Positions 42,310 through 51,968 are shown, counted from the stretch's first letter. The stretch is DNA of 64,000 nucleotides from Thiothrix winogradskyi (GCF_021650935.1 NZ_CP091244.1:1984001-2048000); one strand, 5' to 3'. Notes: generated by a model not told the origin, from the sequence alone. Translations and numbers: made by a program.

Positions 42310-43901
42310 GGTTGGTAGTACCGCTTTACCTTGTCGCTGACGATGCTACCCTGCTTCTTGACCAGAGCATCCACTGTTCCAGCCGTCGGTATCTTGGCGT
42401 TTTTCATGATGTCGTCGATGAACTCTGCCAAGTCCATTGCCCCGAAATCCAGCCGCTGGAACTCGTCCGGGGTGAAGCCACCGCACGCAGGGGCTTGTCC
42501 ACTGCCCCAGCTTTTGCCGATCTGCGGCCTGCCTTGTTCCTGGATAATCCGTGCCAGTCTGGAGTTGAAACAGCAATGGCTTTCCTTCCTTACCACGCAA
42601 TAGCCCAACACCTTGGTGCTGCAATAGCTGCCCACGTAATGGCACAGGTTCGCCCCGCGTTTCATTTGCAAACTGGCTTCGTCTGCGGTGCAGGACAACA
42701 ACTGCATCAGCAGGTAAATCCCCACTTGCAAGGCAAAGGAATACGGGTCAAAGCTGAAGGCAAACCCGGTCAAACCACCACCGCTGTAACTCACGGTAAG
42801 GCCGTAAAGGCTCATGGAGGCCGAGGGGGTTGGGTTCCATGCGCCGGTTCCCCACGCTTCAATCGCCTTGCTGCTCATCCAGTCATTGCCCTTGCTGAAC
42901 ATGAAGTCGTACATATAGCCGCTGGCTTTCTGGAAGCTGTAGTCCAGTACGGCCTTGCCGCCACTCAGCGCCGCACCCGCCAACACACTCTGGTTGGTTT
43001 TTGCGCCACCTTTGGCGGTACAGCAGTTTTTGAGGCCAGAGAGCTTGATCTCGCAGCGTTCGGCATTGCCCTTGAAAATCTGCAAGTCAGGGGTCAGGTA
43101 AGTGCCTGCTTCGCGGGCGGCTTCCAGCGTGACCACCGTTTTGGCAAAATCGGCATCCGGCGGGTGGCTGCTATCAAAACACTGCCCATTCAGACAAAAG
43201 CCGGTGTTGGAGCAATCTTCAGTGGTGGTGGTGCTGCCCGGTGTGGTGCAGCGGTAAGCCCTGTCCCACACCTGACAGGCACCTGTCGGGATGGTTTCCA
43301 CACAGGATTGGGCGGTGTACTGGCAGCCTTTGGCGGTGAGGTCGGCACAACTGTTGAGGCGTTCCCCCAAACAGGTGTAGGTGTCTTCCCATGCCCAGCA
43401 GTCCTTGTAGATGACTTTGCCGTTAATGGTGCGGGTTGCCCCCGGCTCGGTGCAGCGGTGTTCTGCCAAGGTGCAGGTGCTGTTGGCTTTTTCGTCCTGA
43501 CACTGTGATTCGTCCAGTCGGTCTTCCGTGATGGTGTAGGCATCGTTCAGGTACACCACCCCCGTGGGGGTCGGGCTTACCTTGTCACTGCAACGGTAGT
43601 GTTTTTGGTATTTGACACACGCCCCGGAAAAGTCCCGTTCTAGGCAGGTGCTGCTGGTTTCCTTGCAACCTTGCGTGACCAACGCGGCGCAGTAGTTCAG
43701 GGATTTGGTTTCGTAGCAGTCGTAGGTATTTTTGTAATCCCAGCACGCACGGGTCACAGGCACGCCGTTGATGGTTTTAGTACCGGTATCCACGCAGGTG
43801 CTGGAGACCAGCTTGCATTGGGCTGCCAATGCGGTTTGCACCATCAGCAGGTGAATGAGGGCAAACAGGATAGTGAAAGCTTTAGTGGAGATTTTGCTCA
43901 T
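42306..43901 (-). CDS. traN: TraN-like mating-pair protein, C-terminal-type part
   Basis: A 531-residue exported protein with its own signal peptide (ending ALA-AQ) and about 44 cysteines. It has the TraN-type repeats CxxTSSTC/CVETIPTGACQVWDRAYRC and the conserved end GLKNCC...LLSCTADE...GLCHYVGSYC-like LCHYVGSYCSTKVLGYC and CCFNSRLARIIQEQGRPQ. TraN is the outer-membrane adhesin that contacts the recipient. The preceding gene holds the N-terminal-type part, so traN is split in two coupled genes, each with a signal peptide. Confidence 0.85.
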   Translation of the reverse strand: MSKISTKAFTILFALIHLLMVQTALAAQCKLVSSTCVDTGTKTINGVPVTRACWDYKNTYDCYETKSLNYCAALVTQGCKETSSTCLERDFSGACVKYQKHYRCSDKVSPTPTGVVYLNDAYTITEDRLDESQCQDEKANSTCTLAEHRCTEPGATRTINGKVIYKDCWAWEDTYTCLGERLNSCADLTAKGCQYTAQSCVETIPTGACQVWDRAYRCTTPGSTTTTEDCSNTGFCLNGQCFDSSHPPDADFAKTVVTLEAAREAGTYLTPDLQIFKGNAERCEIKLSGLKNCCTAKGGAKTNQSVLAGAALSGGKAVLDYSFQKASGYMYDFMFSKGNDWMSSKAIEAWGTGAWNPTPSASMSLYGLTVSYSGGGLTGFAFSFDPYSFALQVGIYLLMQLLSCTADEASLQMKRGANLCHYVGSYCSTKVLGYCVVRKESHCCFNSRLARIIQEQGRPQIGKSWGSGQAPACGGFTPDEFQRLDFGAMDLAEFIDDIMKNAKIPTAGTVDALVKKQGSIVSDKVKRYYQP

Positions 43902-45109
43902 GGGGCATACCCCGTGCAGCCATCAACCCAGCTATCGCTACAAACCGGCGGGCAATATTGGCGCGTCACCATACGGATGGCAGACTCTCCCCGCCCCGCT
44001 ACTACCGTCCGCATCCAGAGCGTGTTATTGCCTTCACGCAGGTAGGGCTTGATATTGATGTCCAGCGCCTTGTCCCAGGAGGTGCGTAACTCTGGATTGC
44101 CTGAATCGTTGGCAGTGTAATACACCCGTGGGCTGTACCAGAGGCACTCACCGTTATCATCCAAGCCTGCACACTCGTTCCGATACTCCAGCCGATCACC
44201 ACCGTAGGGGCCAACATACACGCTGATGCCATTGACCTGAACCCACAACCAGTCATCAAACCAAGCATGGTCAATCTTGAACAGCGACACATCCGCCAGT
44301 TTGCTGATGTTGAAGCTGCTGGAACGGTCATAAACCCCATTGCCCCAGTAGTTGTCACCGACAGTCCCCAAGGTGAGGATAGTATTGCCACCCGCTATGC
44401 TGCTGACCCACTGCATGTCACCGGACACTGAACCAAGCTGCACCCCACTGGCGGCACAGCCATCGCTTTGCGTCTGGCACGTTACCGTCAGCTTTTTGTG
44501 GCACTCGCGCTGCACTTTCTGTGCGCTGGTAACGTCACACTGGTAGTTCACATCCTTGTCTACCTTGACTACCCGCCCAATGGCACAACGCTTGTCCTCG
44601 GTCTTGAGCCATTCTTCACAATGTTCCACCGATTCCAGATCAGGGCTGGTGGTCACGACCTTGGTGCAACCGCCTGTGCCGTTACCACTGCCCAGCCCCG
44701 TCAAGCCGTCGCGGGTATCTTTCGTGACACCCTTGGACAGGTTGAACAGGGCATCGTTTTTTTCCAGGGGATATTGCGGCCTGCCATCACTGAGGAAATT
44801 GATGGCGTCACATTCCTTGCCCGCAAACCCGGCGGTATCCGCTGTCGTGCAACCGGCCTGTTTGCCCAGGCCATTACCCGACAAGTCCTGCTTGCCATCA
44901 CCGTACAACCCAGCCTGTTGCGGGTTGGTGGTATAGCCCGGCACGGCACTCGCCGCATTGCCTGCATGGATGGTTCCGGTAGCCGCCGCGCCACCAGCGG
45001 CGACAGCACGGCCTTGCTGGAACGCCTCCGTGATGCTGTCGCCCCAGACCACACCGCTGGCAAGCAAACAACACAGAGTTGGCAATAAGTACCCGACCGG
45101 CTTGTTCAT
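43898..45109 (-). CDS. TraN-like mating-pair protein, N-terminal-type part
   Basis: A 403-residue exported protein, signal peptide ending VWG-DS, then TEAFQQGRAVAAGG and DALFNLSKGV as at the N-terminus of long TraN proteins of SXT-type ICEs. It has a middle domain with LKIDHAWFDDWLWVQVNG-type jelly-roll strands and CEEWLKTEDKRCAIGR. It may be the receptor-binding portion. Its stop overlaps the next start (ATGA), so the split is not a sequencing frameshift. Confidence 0.78.
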   Translation of the reverse strand: MNKPVGYLLPTLCCLLASGVVWGDSITEAFQQGRAVAAGGAAATGTIHAGNAASAVPGYTTNPQQAGLYGDGKQDLSGNGLGKQAGCTTADTAGFAGKECDAINFLSDGRPQYPLEKNDALFNLSKGVTKDTRDGLTGLGSGNGTGGCTKVVTTSPDLESVEHCEEWLKTEDKRCAIGRVVKVDKDVNYQCDVTSAQKVQRECHKKLTVTCQTQSDGCAASGVQLGSVSGDMQWVSSIAGGNTILTLGTVGDNYWGNGVYDRSSSFNISKLADVSLFKIDHAWFDDWLWVQVNGISVYVGPYGGDRLEYRNECAGLDDNGECLWYSPRVYYTANDSGNPELRTSWDKALDINIKPYLREGNNTLWMRTVVAGRGESAIRMVTRQYCPPVCSDSWVDGCTGYAP

Positions 45110-45777
45110 GGCTTGCCCCCCAACGCCTGCAAGTAACGGCCTGCCGTTGCTGCAAAGCTTGGGTTTTCACCCAGCTTGCGCAGGGCGTATTCCAAGGTCA
45201 CATCCCCACGCACCGCCACGTAATCTGTCCCCGGCTCACAGGTGCTGTCGTCCTTGGCGGGTGATTTGGCGATGACAAAACTCGGCACATCCTGCACCCC
45301 ATAAGCACGGAACACGTTGGGATTGACCTGAAACGTGGCATCAGCACCCGGCTCCACCACCGCTTGAATGGCTTTAGCGGTCTTGTCCAGCGAATCCTCC
45401 ACCAGCCCGCGCAATACCAGTACCGCACCAGCCTTATCAGCCTGCTGGGCCAGATTTTGCAACGCTTCTTTCGGCATGGAAAACGACACCAGCACCAGCA
45501 GTTCCGCTTGCTGCAAGGCCGGGAATTGGGGGGCTTCCACTTGGGAAAACAGCTTGTCCAATACACCGGACTGGGGTGTTGCCAGCGGCATAGCCTTGAG
45601 GATGCGGGTATGGTTTGCTACGGCATCAGTGTGTAATTCAGGGGAGGCCAGTACTGTCGTGGCTTTGGCAGCAGCGGCATCCACTTGGGCAGGCGTGGGC
45701 ATGGATAGCGTTTCTGCCCCCACTGGGTTGGAGTGGGCAATGGCTATCAAGAGTGCACTCTGGATCAGTCTTCTCAT
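45106..45777 (-). CDS. trbC: Type-F assembly protein TrbC
   Basis: A 223-residue exported protein with a thioredoxin-like TrbC_Ftype domain: ELLVLVSFSMPKEALQNLAQQADKAGAVLVLRGLV and VFRAYGVQDVPSFVIAK. Signal peptide ending VGA-ET. Start ATG 45777 lies one base before the traU stop region. It acts with TraW in pilus assembly. Confidence 0.92.
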   Translation of the reverse strand: MRRLIQSALLIAIAHSNPVGAETLSMPTPAQVDAAAAKATTVLASPELHTDAVANHTRILKAMPLATPQSGVLDKLFSQVEAPQFPALQQAELLVLVSFSMPKEALQNLAQQADKAGAVLVLRGLVEDSLDKTAKAIQAVVEPGADATFQVNPNVFRAYGVQDVPSFVIAKSPAKDDSTCEPGTDYVAVRGDVTLEYALRKLGENPSFAATAGRYLQALGGKP

Positions 45778-45778
45778 A

Positions 45779-46780
45779 TCAGAACCCCAACGCCCCTTGG
45801 CAGCAGTTACGTTTCCTGAATACCAAGTAGGAAAAGTCTTCGCCCTTGTACGGAAACTCTTTGCCAGCCCCCCACACGGTGGTGGTACGCCCATACGGCT
45901 GGCAGCACTTGCCCGCGATTTTTTGGGTTTGCGGCACAGGGAACAGCATCTGGTATTTGTAGTCACTTTTGCCCATCTGAAGCTTGGGGTAGTAACCGCA
46001 CAAGCCCTCACTGCCACTGGCGGACCAGATCAGCCCTTGGCGGTGCATCTTCGCGGTCAGGCGTTGCAGCAACAGGCTGGATGCCTGCACCCCACCGATA
46101 TGGTGCTGTACATGCCCATTGAGCGGGTAAAGTGACCCTTGGCAACCGGCACACCAGAACAGCGTGTCGTTGGGGAAACCGGCAGACGCGGTGACGCAAT
46201 CGGCAGCACACGCGGCTTGCGCAGGCAGGTTGGCAAACAGGGTCACGTCAGGATTAATGAGGTAAGTCAGCTCATCATCTGCCCAGATCGGGTCAAGCTC
46301 AGTCAGGTAAGCAATGTCGAACGGGGACTTGTCGAGGCAGGCATTGTCCAGTAGCACTTCCAGCCAATACAGGATCGGGTTCACGTACCAATGGGCTTGG
46401 TAAAAACTGTGCGCTGTGCCGGAATCATCCCCGCGTTTGCGTCCGGCTTCAGGCGCATCAAAGCCGGGGTCAAGGTCAATCCCGCCCAAAGAACTCAGGC
46501 AGAATGGCTTGCGCACAATGTCCACTTGGCGCACGGGTTCCCAAAAACCGACCTTGATGCCGATTTTGGTTTTGCAGTTACACAATGCCCCACCGGGGTT
46601 GCTGGTGTCTTCCTGATCCAGGCTCATGATCTTCGTCCCGCCAATGGTGAGCGGGAAAATGCACGACCAGCAGATGTCGGTGATGGGGTTGGCAAACTTG
46701 CCCTCACAGGTTGGCTCAACGGCACTGGCGGGCTGACTCAGCAGGAGTAATGCGCACACGAGGGTGAGGAGGATTTTCAT
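45779..46780 (-). CDS. traU: Type-F conjugation protein TraU
   Basis: A 333-residue exported Cys-rich protein: CEGKFANPITDICWSCIFPLTIGG, FCLSSLGGIDLDPGF, SFYQAHWYVNPILYWLEVL, and VWGAGKEFPYKGEDFSYLVFRKRNCC are TraU hallmarks. It works in mating-pair stabilisation and DNA transfer. Overlaps traW by four bases. Confidence 0.95.
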   Translation of the reverse strand: MKILLTLVCALLLLSQPASAVEPTCEGKFANPITDICWSCIFPLTIGGTKIMSLDQEDTSNPGGALCNCKTKIGIKVGFWEPVRQVDIVRKPFCLSSLGGIDLDPGFDAPEAGRKRGDDSGTAHSFYQAHWYVNPILYWLEVLLDNACLDKSPFDIAYLTELDPIWADDELTYLINPDVTLFANLPAQAACAADCVTASAGFPNDTLFWCAGCQGSLYPLNGHVQHHIGGVQASSLLLQRLTAKMHRQGLIWSASGSEGLCGYYPKLQMGKSDYKYQMLFPVPQTQKIAGKCCQPYGRTTTVWGAGKEFPYKGEDFSYLVFRKRNCCQGALGF

Positions 46781-47451
46781 TCGGCGGCCTCCGCTGAGAG
46801 GGCAACCGTGTCAATACGCAATACCGTCGCGGCGGGTGACTCTTGGTAGACCAAGGCCGGTACGTGCGTGATCTGGAACTTACCGGTCAGGTTGCCGCCT
46901 TGGTCGTAAAATACCGGACGCTGCCATTGGCGCATCAGTGCCATATAGGAACCGGCAACCAGAATGACTTTGACGGGTTTTTTGCTGGTCTTGTAGTAGT
47001 GGTCGGCGTAGCGGACTTGCTGCTTGTCCCGCGCATCAATGAACAGCAGGACTTTGCTCAAGCCCATGTAGTCCAGTGGGTTGGCTTGCGTACCGGCTTT
47101 CACCACGATGTTACCGTCAGCATCACGGATGTCTTGCGCGGCAGCCACTGAAGGATCGTAGTAGCGAGTGTCGGGTTTGCTGGCGCGGGTAATGCCTGCT
47201 ATCGGGGTCGGATTTTCGATACCATGCCGTGCCTTATCCTGCATGGCGGTTTGCATGGCTGCCAGTTCACCGGAATTCTGCTTGGCTTGTAGCCGTTCGC
47301 GGATAACCTCCAGAAAATCGCGTTCGGTAATCGGGTAAGTTTTGCCTATGGCAGCATCCAGCCCCGCGTGTAGCGGCACGGCAGACAACAGCAAGCCCAG
47401 CAAACTTGCTGCGCTCAAAAGCTGTAGGTGTCTCGCGCTGAAAATCGCCAT
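46777..47451 (-). CDS. traW: Type-F conjugation protein TraW
   Basis: A 224-residue exported protein with signal peptide ending LHA-GL, then IGKTYPITERDFLEVI (TraW start) and the TrbC-like half KVLLFIDARDKQQVRYAD, ITHVPALVYQ. It is the first gene of the minus-strand tra operon. I start at ATG 47451; only a weak AGGAC precedes it, so the true start could differ. Confidence 0.92.
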   Translation of the reverse strand: MAIFSARHLQLLSAASLLGLLLSAVPLHAGLDAAIGKTYPITERDFLEVIRERLQAKQNSGELAAMQTAMQDKARHGIENPTPIAGITRASKPDTRYYDPSVAAAQDIRDADGNIVVKAGTQANPLDYMGLSKVLLFIDARDKQQVRYADHYYKTSKKPVKVILVAGSYMALMRQWQRPVFYDQGGNLTGKFQITHVPALVYQESPAATVLRIDTVALSAEAAE

Positions 47452-47771
47452 TGGTTTTATTATTGTCCTAGCCTGTTTGCCAAACCGGATGCTTCCCCGT
47501 AAGGACATCCGTCTTCCGGGCATCCCCCGATGCCGGGATGGAGTATGGCAAAACAGGGTAGGGCAACCCAGTTTGGGCGCACCGGGGCAAGGCGGGTAAA
47601 GCGTAAAAAGTTGACGTTGGCGTGTAGATTGTGATGGGGAGTCAAGCTTGATGCAGACACATCCTGTAGGGCTATGATGCTTATTGTCGTTTCGTTCATT
47701 TCGTTTCTGTAAGCTATCCTCTATACTTAAGCAGAGAAATGCGAAGAGAACAACCCAAGGAGTTTGCAGCC
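47452..47771. promoter_or_regulatory. Divergent intergenic region between tra operon and toxin-antitoxin pair
   Basis: About 320 bp without a convincing gene. It should hold the tra promoter (minus) and the antitoxin promoter (plus). On the plus strand TATACT at 47722-47727 could be the -10 of the antitoxin gene. A small palindrome GGCATC-CCCC-GATGCC lies at 47518-47533. No att site or tRNA is visible. Confidence 0.4.
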
Positions 47772-48218
47772 ATGTCTGCCTTAATCAGCTACCAAATCCC
47801 AACCTCGGAGGATGCCCGGCTGGCGGTGGAAAGCAGCCGTTTGCTGGCTACTTGTATCGGCAAGGGGGAAAGTGCCTGCTTGCGGCTGCGCGAGGGGGAT
47901 GAAATATTACAAGTCCCGGTCAAAGCCATCCGTCTACTGGTGGACATTCTGGAAGCCATGGCGCGAGGGGATGCGGTGTCCCTTATCCCGATCCACAAGG
48001 AACTGACGACCCAGGAAGCCGCCAATCTCCTCAACGTGTCACGCCCCTATCTGGTGAAACTGCTGGAAAAGGGGGACATTCCTTTCCACAAGAACGGCGT
48101 GCGCCGCAAGGTGCTGTTCAAGGATCTGATGGAATACAAACAGCAACGTGACCAGAGCACTAGGGAGCTGTTGGATGACCTGACTGCCGAGGCGCAGGAA
48201 CTGGATATGGGGTACTGA
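47772..48218 (+). CDS. Excisionase-type HTH antitoxin
   Basis: A 148-residue protein with an excisionase/MerR-like helix-turn-helix at about residues 76-110 (LTTQEAANLLNVSRPYLVKLLEKGDIPFHKNGVRRKV). The start at ATG 47772 has AAGGAG; an upstream in-frame ATG at 47739 does not. It overlaps the PIN-domain gene by one base, the usual antitoxin-toxin order. It probably represses its own promoter. Confidence 0.82.
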   Translation: MSALISYQIPTSEDARLAVESSRLLATCIGKGESACLRLREGDEILQVPVKAIRLLVDILEAMARGDAVSLIPIHKELTTQEAANLLNVSRPYLVKLLEKGDIPFHKNGVRRKVLFKDLMEYKQQRDQSTRELLDDLTAEAQELDMGY

Positions 48219-48796
48219 TGTTTTCAGGCACAAACTTTACCGCCTTGTACGACGCTTGTGTCCTGTATCCTGCCCCGCTACGTGATTTGCTGGTTAGACT
48301 GGCGCATACAGGGACGTTCCGGGCGCGTTGGACACAACAAATTCATGAGGAATGGATACGCAATGCTTTGCGCAACAATCCCCGCCTGACCCGTGAACGG
48401 CTTGAAGCCACTGCCAGCAAAATGAATGACGCCATCATGGATTCATTGGTGTCAGACTACGCGCCGCTCATTGCAGGGTTGGAACTGCCGGATACGAATG
48501 ACAGGCATGTACTGGCGGCGGCCATCAAAGGGCAGGCGGAGGTCATTGTCACCTTTAACCTGAAAGACTTCCCGGATCGCTGCCTGCATCCATTCAATAT
48601 CTGGGCGCAGCACCCTGATGAGTTCATCAGCCACCTAATAGACCTGTCACCTGCCACGGTATTGCTGGCGGCAAGGCAACAACGGGCTGCATTGAAAAAT
48701 CCACCACGCACCGTCGATGAGTTTCTGGATACGCTGCTCCGCCAACAGTTGCCCCGTACAGTCGCTTTCCTGAAAGAGCGTAAGGATTTGATTTGA
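48218..48796 (+). CDS. PIN-domain toxin
   Basis: A 192-residue PIN-domain protein. The acidic residues of a nuclease site are visible: LYDACVLYP (Asp12), HEEW (Glu45), DTNDRHVLAAAI (Asp93-97), TFNLKDFP (Asp118). It is longer than typical VapC and matches the PIN/HTH pairs found on plasmids and ICEs. It likely cleaves RNA and helps keep the element. Confidence 0.82.
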   Translation: MFSGTNFTALYDACVLYPAPLRDLLVRLAHTGTFRARWTQQIHEEWIRNALRNNPRLTRERLEATASKMNDAIMDSLVSDYAPLIAGLELPDTNDRHVLAAAIKGQAEVIVTFNLKDFPDRCLHPFNIWAQHPDEFISHLIDLSPATVLLAARQQRAALKNPPRTVDEFLDTLLRQQLPRTVAFLKERKDLI

Positions 48797-48890
48797 GGTT
48801 GACGGGCTACCATCAGCTTCACATTTTGTTGGTATCGGTATCTTGGTCAGTTGCAGATGTTTGCTTCATCTTTGGAAATGCAGTGGACTG

Positions 48891-48917
48891 AAATAAAAAA
48901 CCCCGCACGCGGCGGGG
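48891..48917 (-). terminator. Rho-independent terminator after the helicase gene
   Basis: CCCCGC (48901-48906) pairs with GCGGGG (48912-48917) around a five-base loop; on the minus strand it is followed by TTTTTTATTT. It ends the maintenance-gene cluster that runs leftward. Confidence 0.85.
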
Positions 48918-48958
48918 TCAGTCTTGATGGATTTAATGGTCAGTGCAGCAACCTCCTG

Positions 48959-51280
48959 TCACACCTTCTCCAACATCCGTTTAGCCAATGCCACCTCCAC
49001 CGAATCACCATTCGGGTTCAGCACATCCAGCCCGGTATCCGGCATGTCACCGCTGGTGCTTTGACTGATAGCAATCTTCTCCGCCATCAGCGCCAAACAC
49101 GCGGTTTGTGCCGTATCTGCATAGCCGAGGAAAAACACCTCCACATCCAGCCGTTGCCCAATCCGCCAGGAGCGGCGAGCCGCCTGCTGGAGGGTGTAAA
49201 CATTGAAGCCAGTCTGCATGAACACGATGCTGGGGAATTCCAGCAAATCCAGGCCAGTTTTCACCAGTTCCGGGTTACAGATCAGCACGTCGATACCCCG
49301 GTCAACCCGGTCGAGTATCCAGTCCTCGCGCTGTTCCGTGGAGACCGTGGAACGCAACACGTCGGTACGCAAACCCGCACTGCTGAGCATCTGCTTGAGG
49401 CGTTGCGAGGTGTCCTGTGTGCCGGTGTAGGTGGTGTACACCAGCACCCGCCGTCCTTTGGCCTGTTCCGCCTTGCACACTTCCAGCAACCTGTACTCCT
49501 TCGGGGTCAGTTCGCCGTCGGCATACAGGGCGGGCACGGCTGCCAAGGTGTCACGGGTGCGGGGATGCCGCACCGCTTCTGCCCGGAAACAGGTTTCCGG
49601 CCAGCGCAGCAGGGCATTCAGCACCACCCCCAGCAGGGTAGTGTCACCTTTCGCCAGCGCCTTTTTCATCACTGCCGTCAGTTCAGCCGACAGGGTGTTA
49701 TAGGCATCGCGCTGTTCGCCGTCCATCGCCACTTCTACGTAATGCTCCCGGTAAGGCGGCAATACGTTCTGGTCGATGTCCCGCAGTTTGAGGAACACCG
49801 TGTAGGGCAGGACGTAACGGCAAATGCCCATTGGCCCAAAACCGGGTGCTTTGGCGGTACGCTGCGAGGTTTTCTGCCCACGTGCAGTCTTGTGGCTACC
49901 CCCCGACGTGGTTTTGAACACATCCTTGAGGATGCCATGATCACGCATGAAGGCCATCACCGAACTGCCCAAAGAGCGGTGTTTGTAACGGTAGCCGTCC
50001 TCGATCATGCGGCGCGGGTTGGCACGCCACAGCAGGTAAAACAGGTCATCGGCATAGCCGCCCATCAATGTTCCGGTCAGCAGCAACACTTTACGGGCTT
50101 TGGCAGCCAGTACCCCGAATGCTTGTCCCTGTGCCGAATCAGCGTTCTTGTACTCGTGTGCCTCATCGACCACCAGCAGCCCAAAGTAACCATCCGGCAG
50201 TTGTCGTTTGATGAACTCGGTTGGCTGGTAGCCGCCTTGCCCCAACGAGAACTCGGCCTTGCTGAGTGCGCGTTCCATGCGCTCGGCCTGCCGGTCGTTG
50301 AACACCAGATTACCGCTGTCATCCATCAAATTGGTGAACTCGTGGATATTGTCAGCCAGCATTTCCCCCAGCATGTCTTCACCAAAGGTGTCGAGCAGCC
50401 GGTCGGCAGTTTTCTCACCAATGGTGGGCAATTGCTTGAGTGCATCCGCCACCAACTTGCGCTTGTCCTTCAAGGCTTCCTTGCGTACCAGCGTCCACAG
50501 TTGTTCACCACAGACCTTGAGTGCTTTGCCGTCCGCATCCAGATGCACGTGTTGGCAAGCCAGCCGCTGTTCCGGCAGGTGTTGAGTGTTACGGAACGGG
50601 TAGCCGTCTGCATTGCGGTATACCGTGCCGCAGCGGGGGCAGGCCAGCACCTCGTGGGAATAGGTTTCCCTGCTGTCCTCATGCCTGCCCCGCAAACGGG
50701 TGGTGGCGAAGGCGTGTTGCCATTCGTAGCCCATGCGCATCCGTACCCGTCCGAGCACGAAAAACTCCGGCACATCACGGGTTTCCCCGGCCTTTACCCA
50801 TTGGCGCAGTTGCAGCAGGCGTGCCAGCGTATCTGCCCCGTTCAACACCCACACACGGGCATTCGGGACGGTTTCTTTGATCTCGCGCCGCCACTTGTAG
50901 ACCAGATGCGGCGGGGAAATGACCAAGGTGCGCGGGTAGCCTTCCGTCTGTGCCACTGCTGCGGTGCAGATAGCGATTTGGGTTTTGCCCACGCCCATCT
51001 CGCCGTTCATGACCGCTGCCTTTTCGGCATGGTCGAACAGCAAGGCGGCGAGTGCCTGCACCGCTTCGCGCTGGGCAGGGAAGGGCGCACGCAGCAACCC
51101 ATCCATCACCGCATCCCGTAGCGGGCAGGTGTCTTCCGGGTGGAACACCGGCGGGTTTTGCTGGTCAACGGCAGCCCGCAGGGCGGTGCCGAAGTCCTTG
51201 ACGAATTCCGCCAGGGCAATGACGCGGGCGGGTTGGGTAGCCAGCGGGGTGCTGGCATGAGTATTGGCAATCGTAGTCAT
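48959..51280 (-). CDS. SNF2-like SF2 helicase with zinc ribbon
   Basis: A 773-residue helicase-like ATPase. Walker A GEMGVGKTQ near residue 98, DEAH box VVDEAHEYKN near 372, motif III LLTGTLMGG, and C-terminal helicase motifs VLVYTTYTGTQDTSQRL and QQAARRSWRIGQ. A zinc-ribbon-like insertion (CPRCGTVY... and CQHVH...VCGEQL) sits near 205-260. The QAARRSWRIGQ motif is SNF2-type. The role in the element is unknown; DNA remodelling or defence is possible. Preceded by leader L1. Confidence 0.85.
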   Translation of the reverse strand: MTTIANTHASTPLATQPARVIALAEFVKDFGTALRAAVDQQNPPVFHPEDTCPLRDAVMDGLLRAPFPAQREAVQALAALLFDHAEKAAVMNGEMGVGKTQIAICTAAVAQTEGYPRTLVISPPHLVYKWRREIKETVPNARVWVLNGADTLARLLQLRQWVKAGETRDVPEFFVLGRVRMRMGYEWQHAFATTRLRGRHEDSRETYSHEVLACPRCGTVYRNADGYPFRNTQHLPEQRLACQHVHLDADGKALKVCGEQLWTLVRKEALKDKRKLVADALKQLPTIGEKTADRLLDTFGEDMLGEMLADNIHEFTNLMDDSGNLVFNDRQAERMERALSKAEFSLGQGGYQPTEFIKRQLPDGYFGLLVVDEAHEYKNADSAQGQAFGVLAAKARKVLLLTGTLMGGYADDLFYLLWRANPRRMIEDGYRYKHRSLGSSVMAFMRDHGILKDVFKTTSGGSHKTARGQKTSQRTAKAPGFGPMGICRYVLPYTVFLKLRDIDQNVLPPYREHYVEVAMDGEQRDAYNTLSAELTAVMKKALAKGDTTLLGVVLNALLRWPETCFRAEAVRHPRTRDTLAAVPALYADGELTPKEYRLLEVCKAEQAKGRRVLVYTTYTGTQDTSQRLKQMLSSAGLRTDVLRSTVSTEQREDWILDRVDRGIDVLICNPELVKTGLDLLEFPSIVFMQTGFNVYTLQQAARRSWRIGQRLDVEVFFLGYADTAQTACLALMAEKIAISQSTSGDMPDTGLDVLNPNGDSVEVALAKRMLEKV

Positions 51281-51356
51281 GGTGTTTCTCCTGGTTTGGG
51301 TCGTAACGTCGGGGGAAACACTTCCCCAGCGGGATGGTTTCATCCCGGCAGGGTTG
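51281..51356 (-). promoter_or_regulatory. Repeated 5' leader L1 (helicase)
   Basis: On the minus strand: hairpin GGGATG-AAAC-CATCCC, then GTGTTTCCCC (51321-51312), a 20-base loop, and GGAGAAACAC directly before CATG. The last two can pair over ten positions with one mismatch and hide the Shine-Dalgarno. The same GTGTTTCCCC can instead pair with an upstream GGGGAA. Confidence 0.7.
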
Positions 51357-51385
51357 GTTAACGTTCGTGGGAGTGGTGGATGGGC

Positions 51386-51904
51386 TTACAGCAGCCCGCG
51401 TTCAGCAAATGAGAGGATGCTGTCGCTCCCGACCACAAAATGGTCGAGTACCCGCACGTCAATCAGGTGCAAGGCATCCTTGAGTTTCTGGGTAATGCGT
51501 TCATCCGCCTGGCTGGGTTCGACCACGCCAGAGGGATGGTTGTGGACGAACACCACCGCTGCCGCGTTGTGCCGCAGGCAATCCCTGACCACTTCACGCG
51601 GGTGGACTGATGCGCCGTCAATCGTGCCAAAGAACAGCTCTTCGGCAGCAATCAGGCGGTGGCGGTTGTCGAGGAACAGGCAGCCGAACACTTCCGCCTT
51701 GCGGTTGCCCAGCCAGTTGCACAAGTAGTGGCGCACCACATCCGGGTCGGTCAGGCACAAGCCTTCGCGGCTGCTTAGCGCTTGCAGGGCAATGCCACTG
51801 GCGGCTTCAAGGATTTCATCGGCAGTGAATTCGCCGTGGATGCGGTATTTGCCGGAATCCTCCAGCACAAACTGGGTCATCCGGGGTGTCAGGATCATGG
51901 TCAT
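51386..51904 (-). CDS. RadC/JAB-domain protein
   Basis: A 172-residue RadC-like protein with the JAB metal motif HNHPSG...D ([17 protein letters not shown], about residues 119-136). Mobile-element RadC proteins are common in ICEs; their biochemical role is unresolved. ATG 51904 has GGAG seven bases upstream inside leader L2. Confidence 0.9.
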   Translation of the reverse strand: MTMILTPRMTQFVLEDSGKYRIHGEFTADEILEAASGIALQALSSREGLCLTDPDVVRHYLCNWLGNRKAEVFGCLFLDNRHRLIAAEELFFGTIDGASVHPREVVRDCLRHNAAAVVFVHNHPSGVVEPSQADERITQKLKDALHLIDVRVLDHFVVGSDSILSFAERGLL

Positions 51905-51968
51905 GGGGTTTCTCCAGTAACACCGGGGAAACGCAATCCCGGCGGGAGTGGTTGCTCCCGGCAGGGTG
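51905..51968 (-). promoter_or_regulatory. Repeated 5' leader L2 (radC)
   Basis: Hairpin GGGAG-CAACCA-CTCCC, then GTTTCCCC pairing with GGAGAAAC next to the start codon. Same order of elements as L1. Confidence 0.65.

Noticed and set aside
48851..51121. A 756-codon open frame on the plus strand, antisense to the helicase gene
   Set aside because: It mirrors the helicase reading frame, has no ribosome site or domain, and the minus-strand protein has complete helicase motifs.
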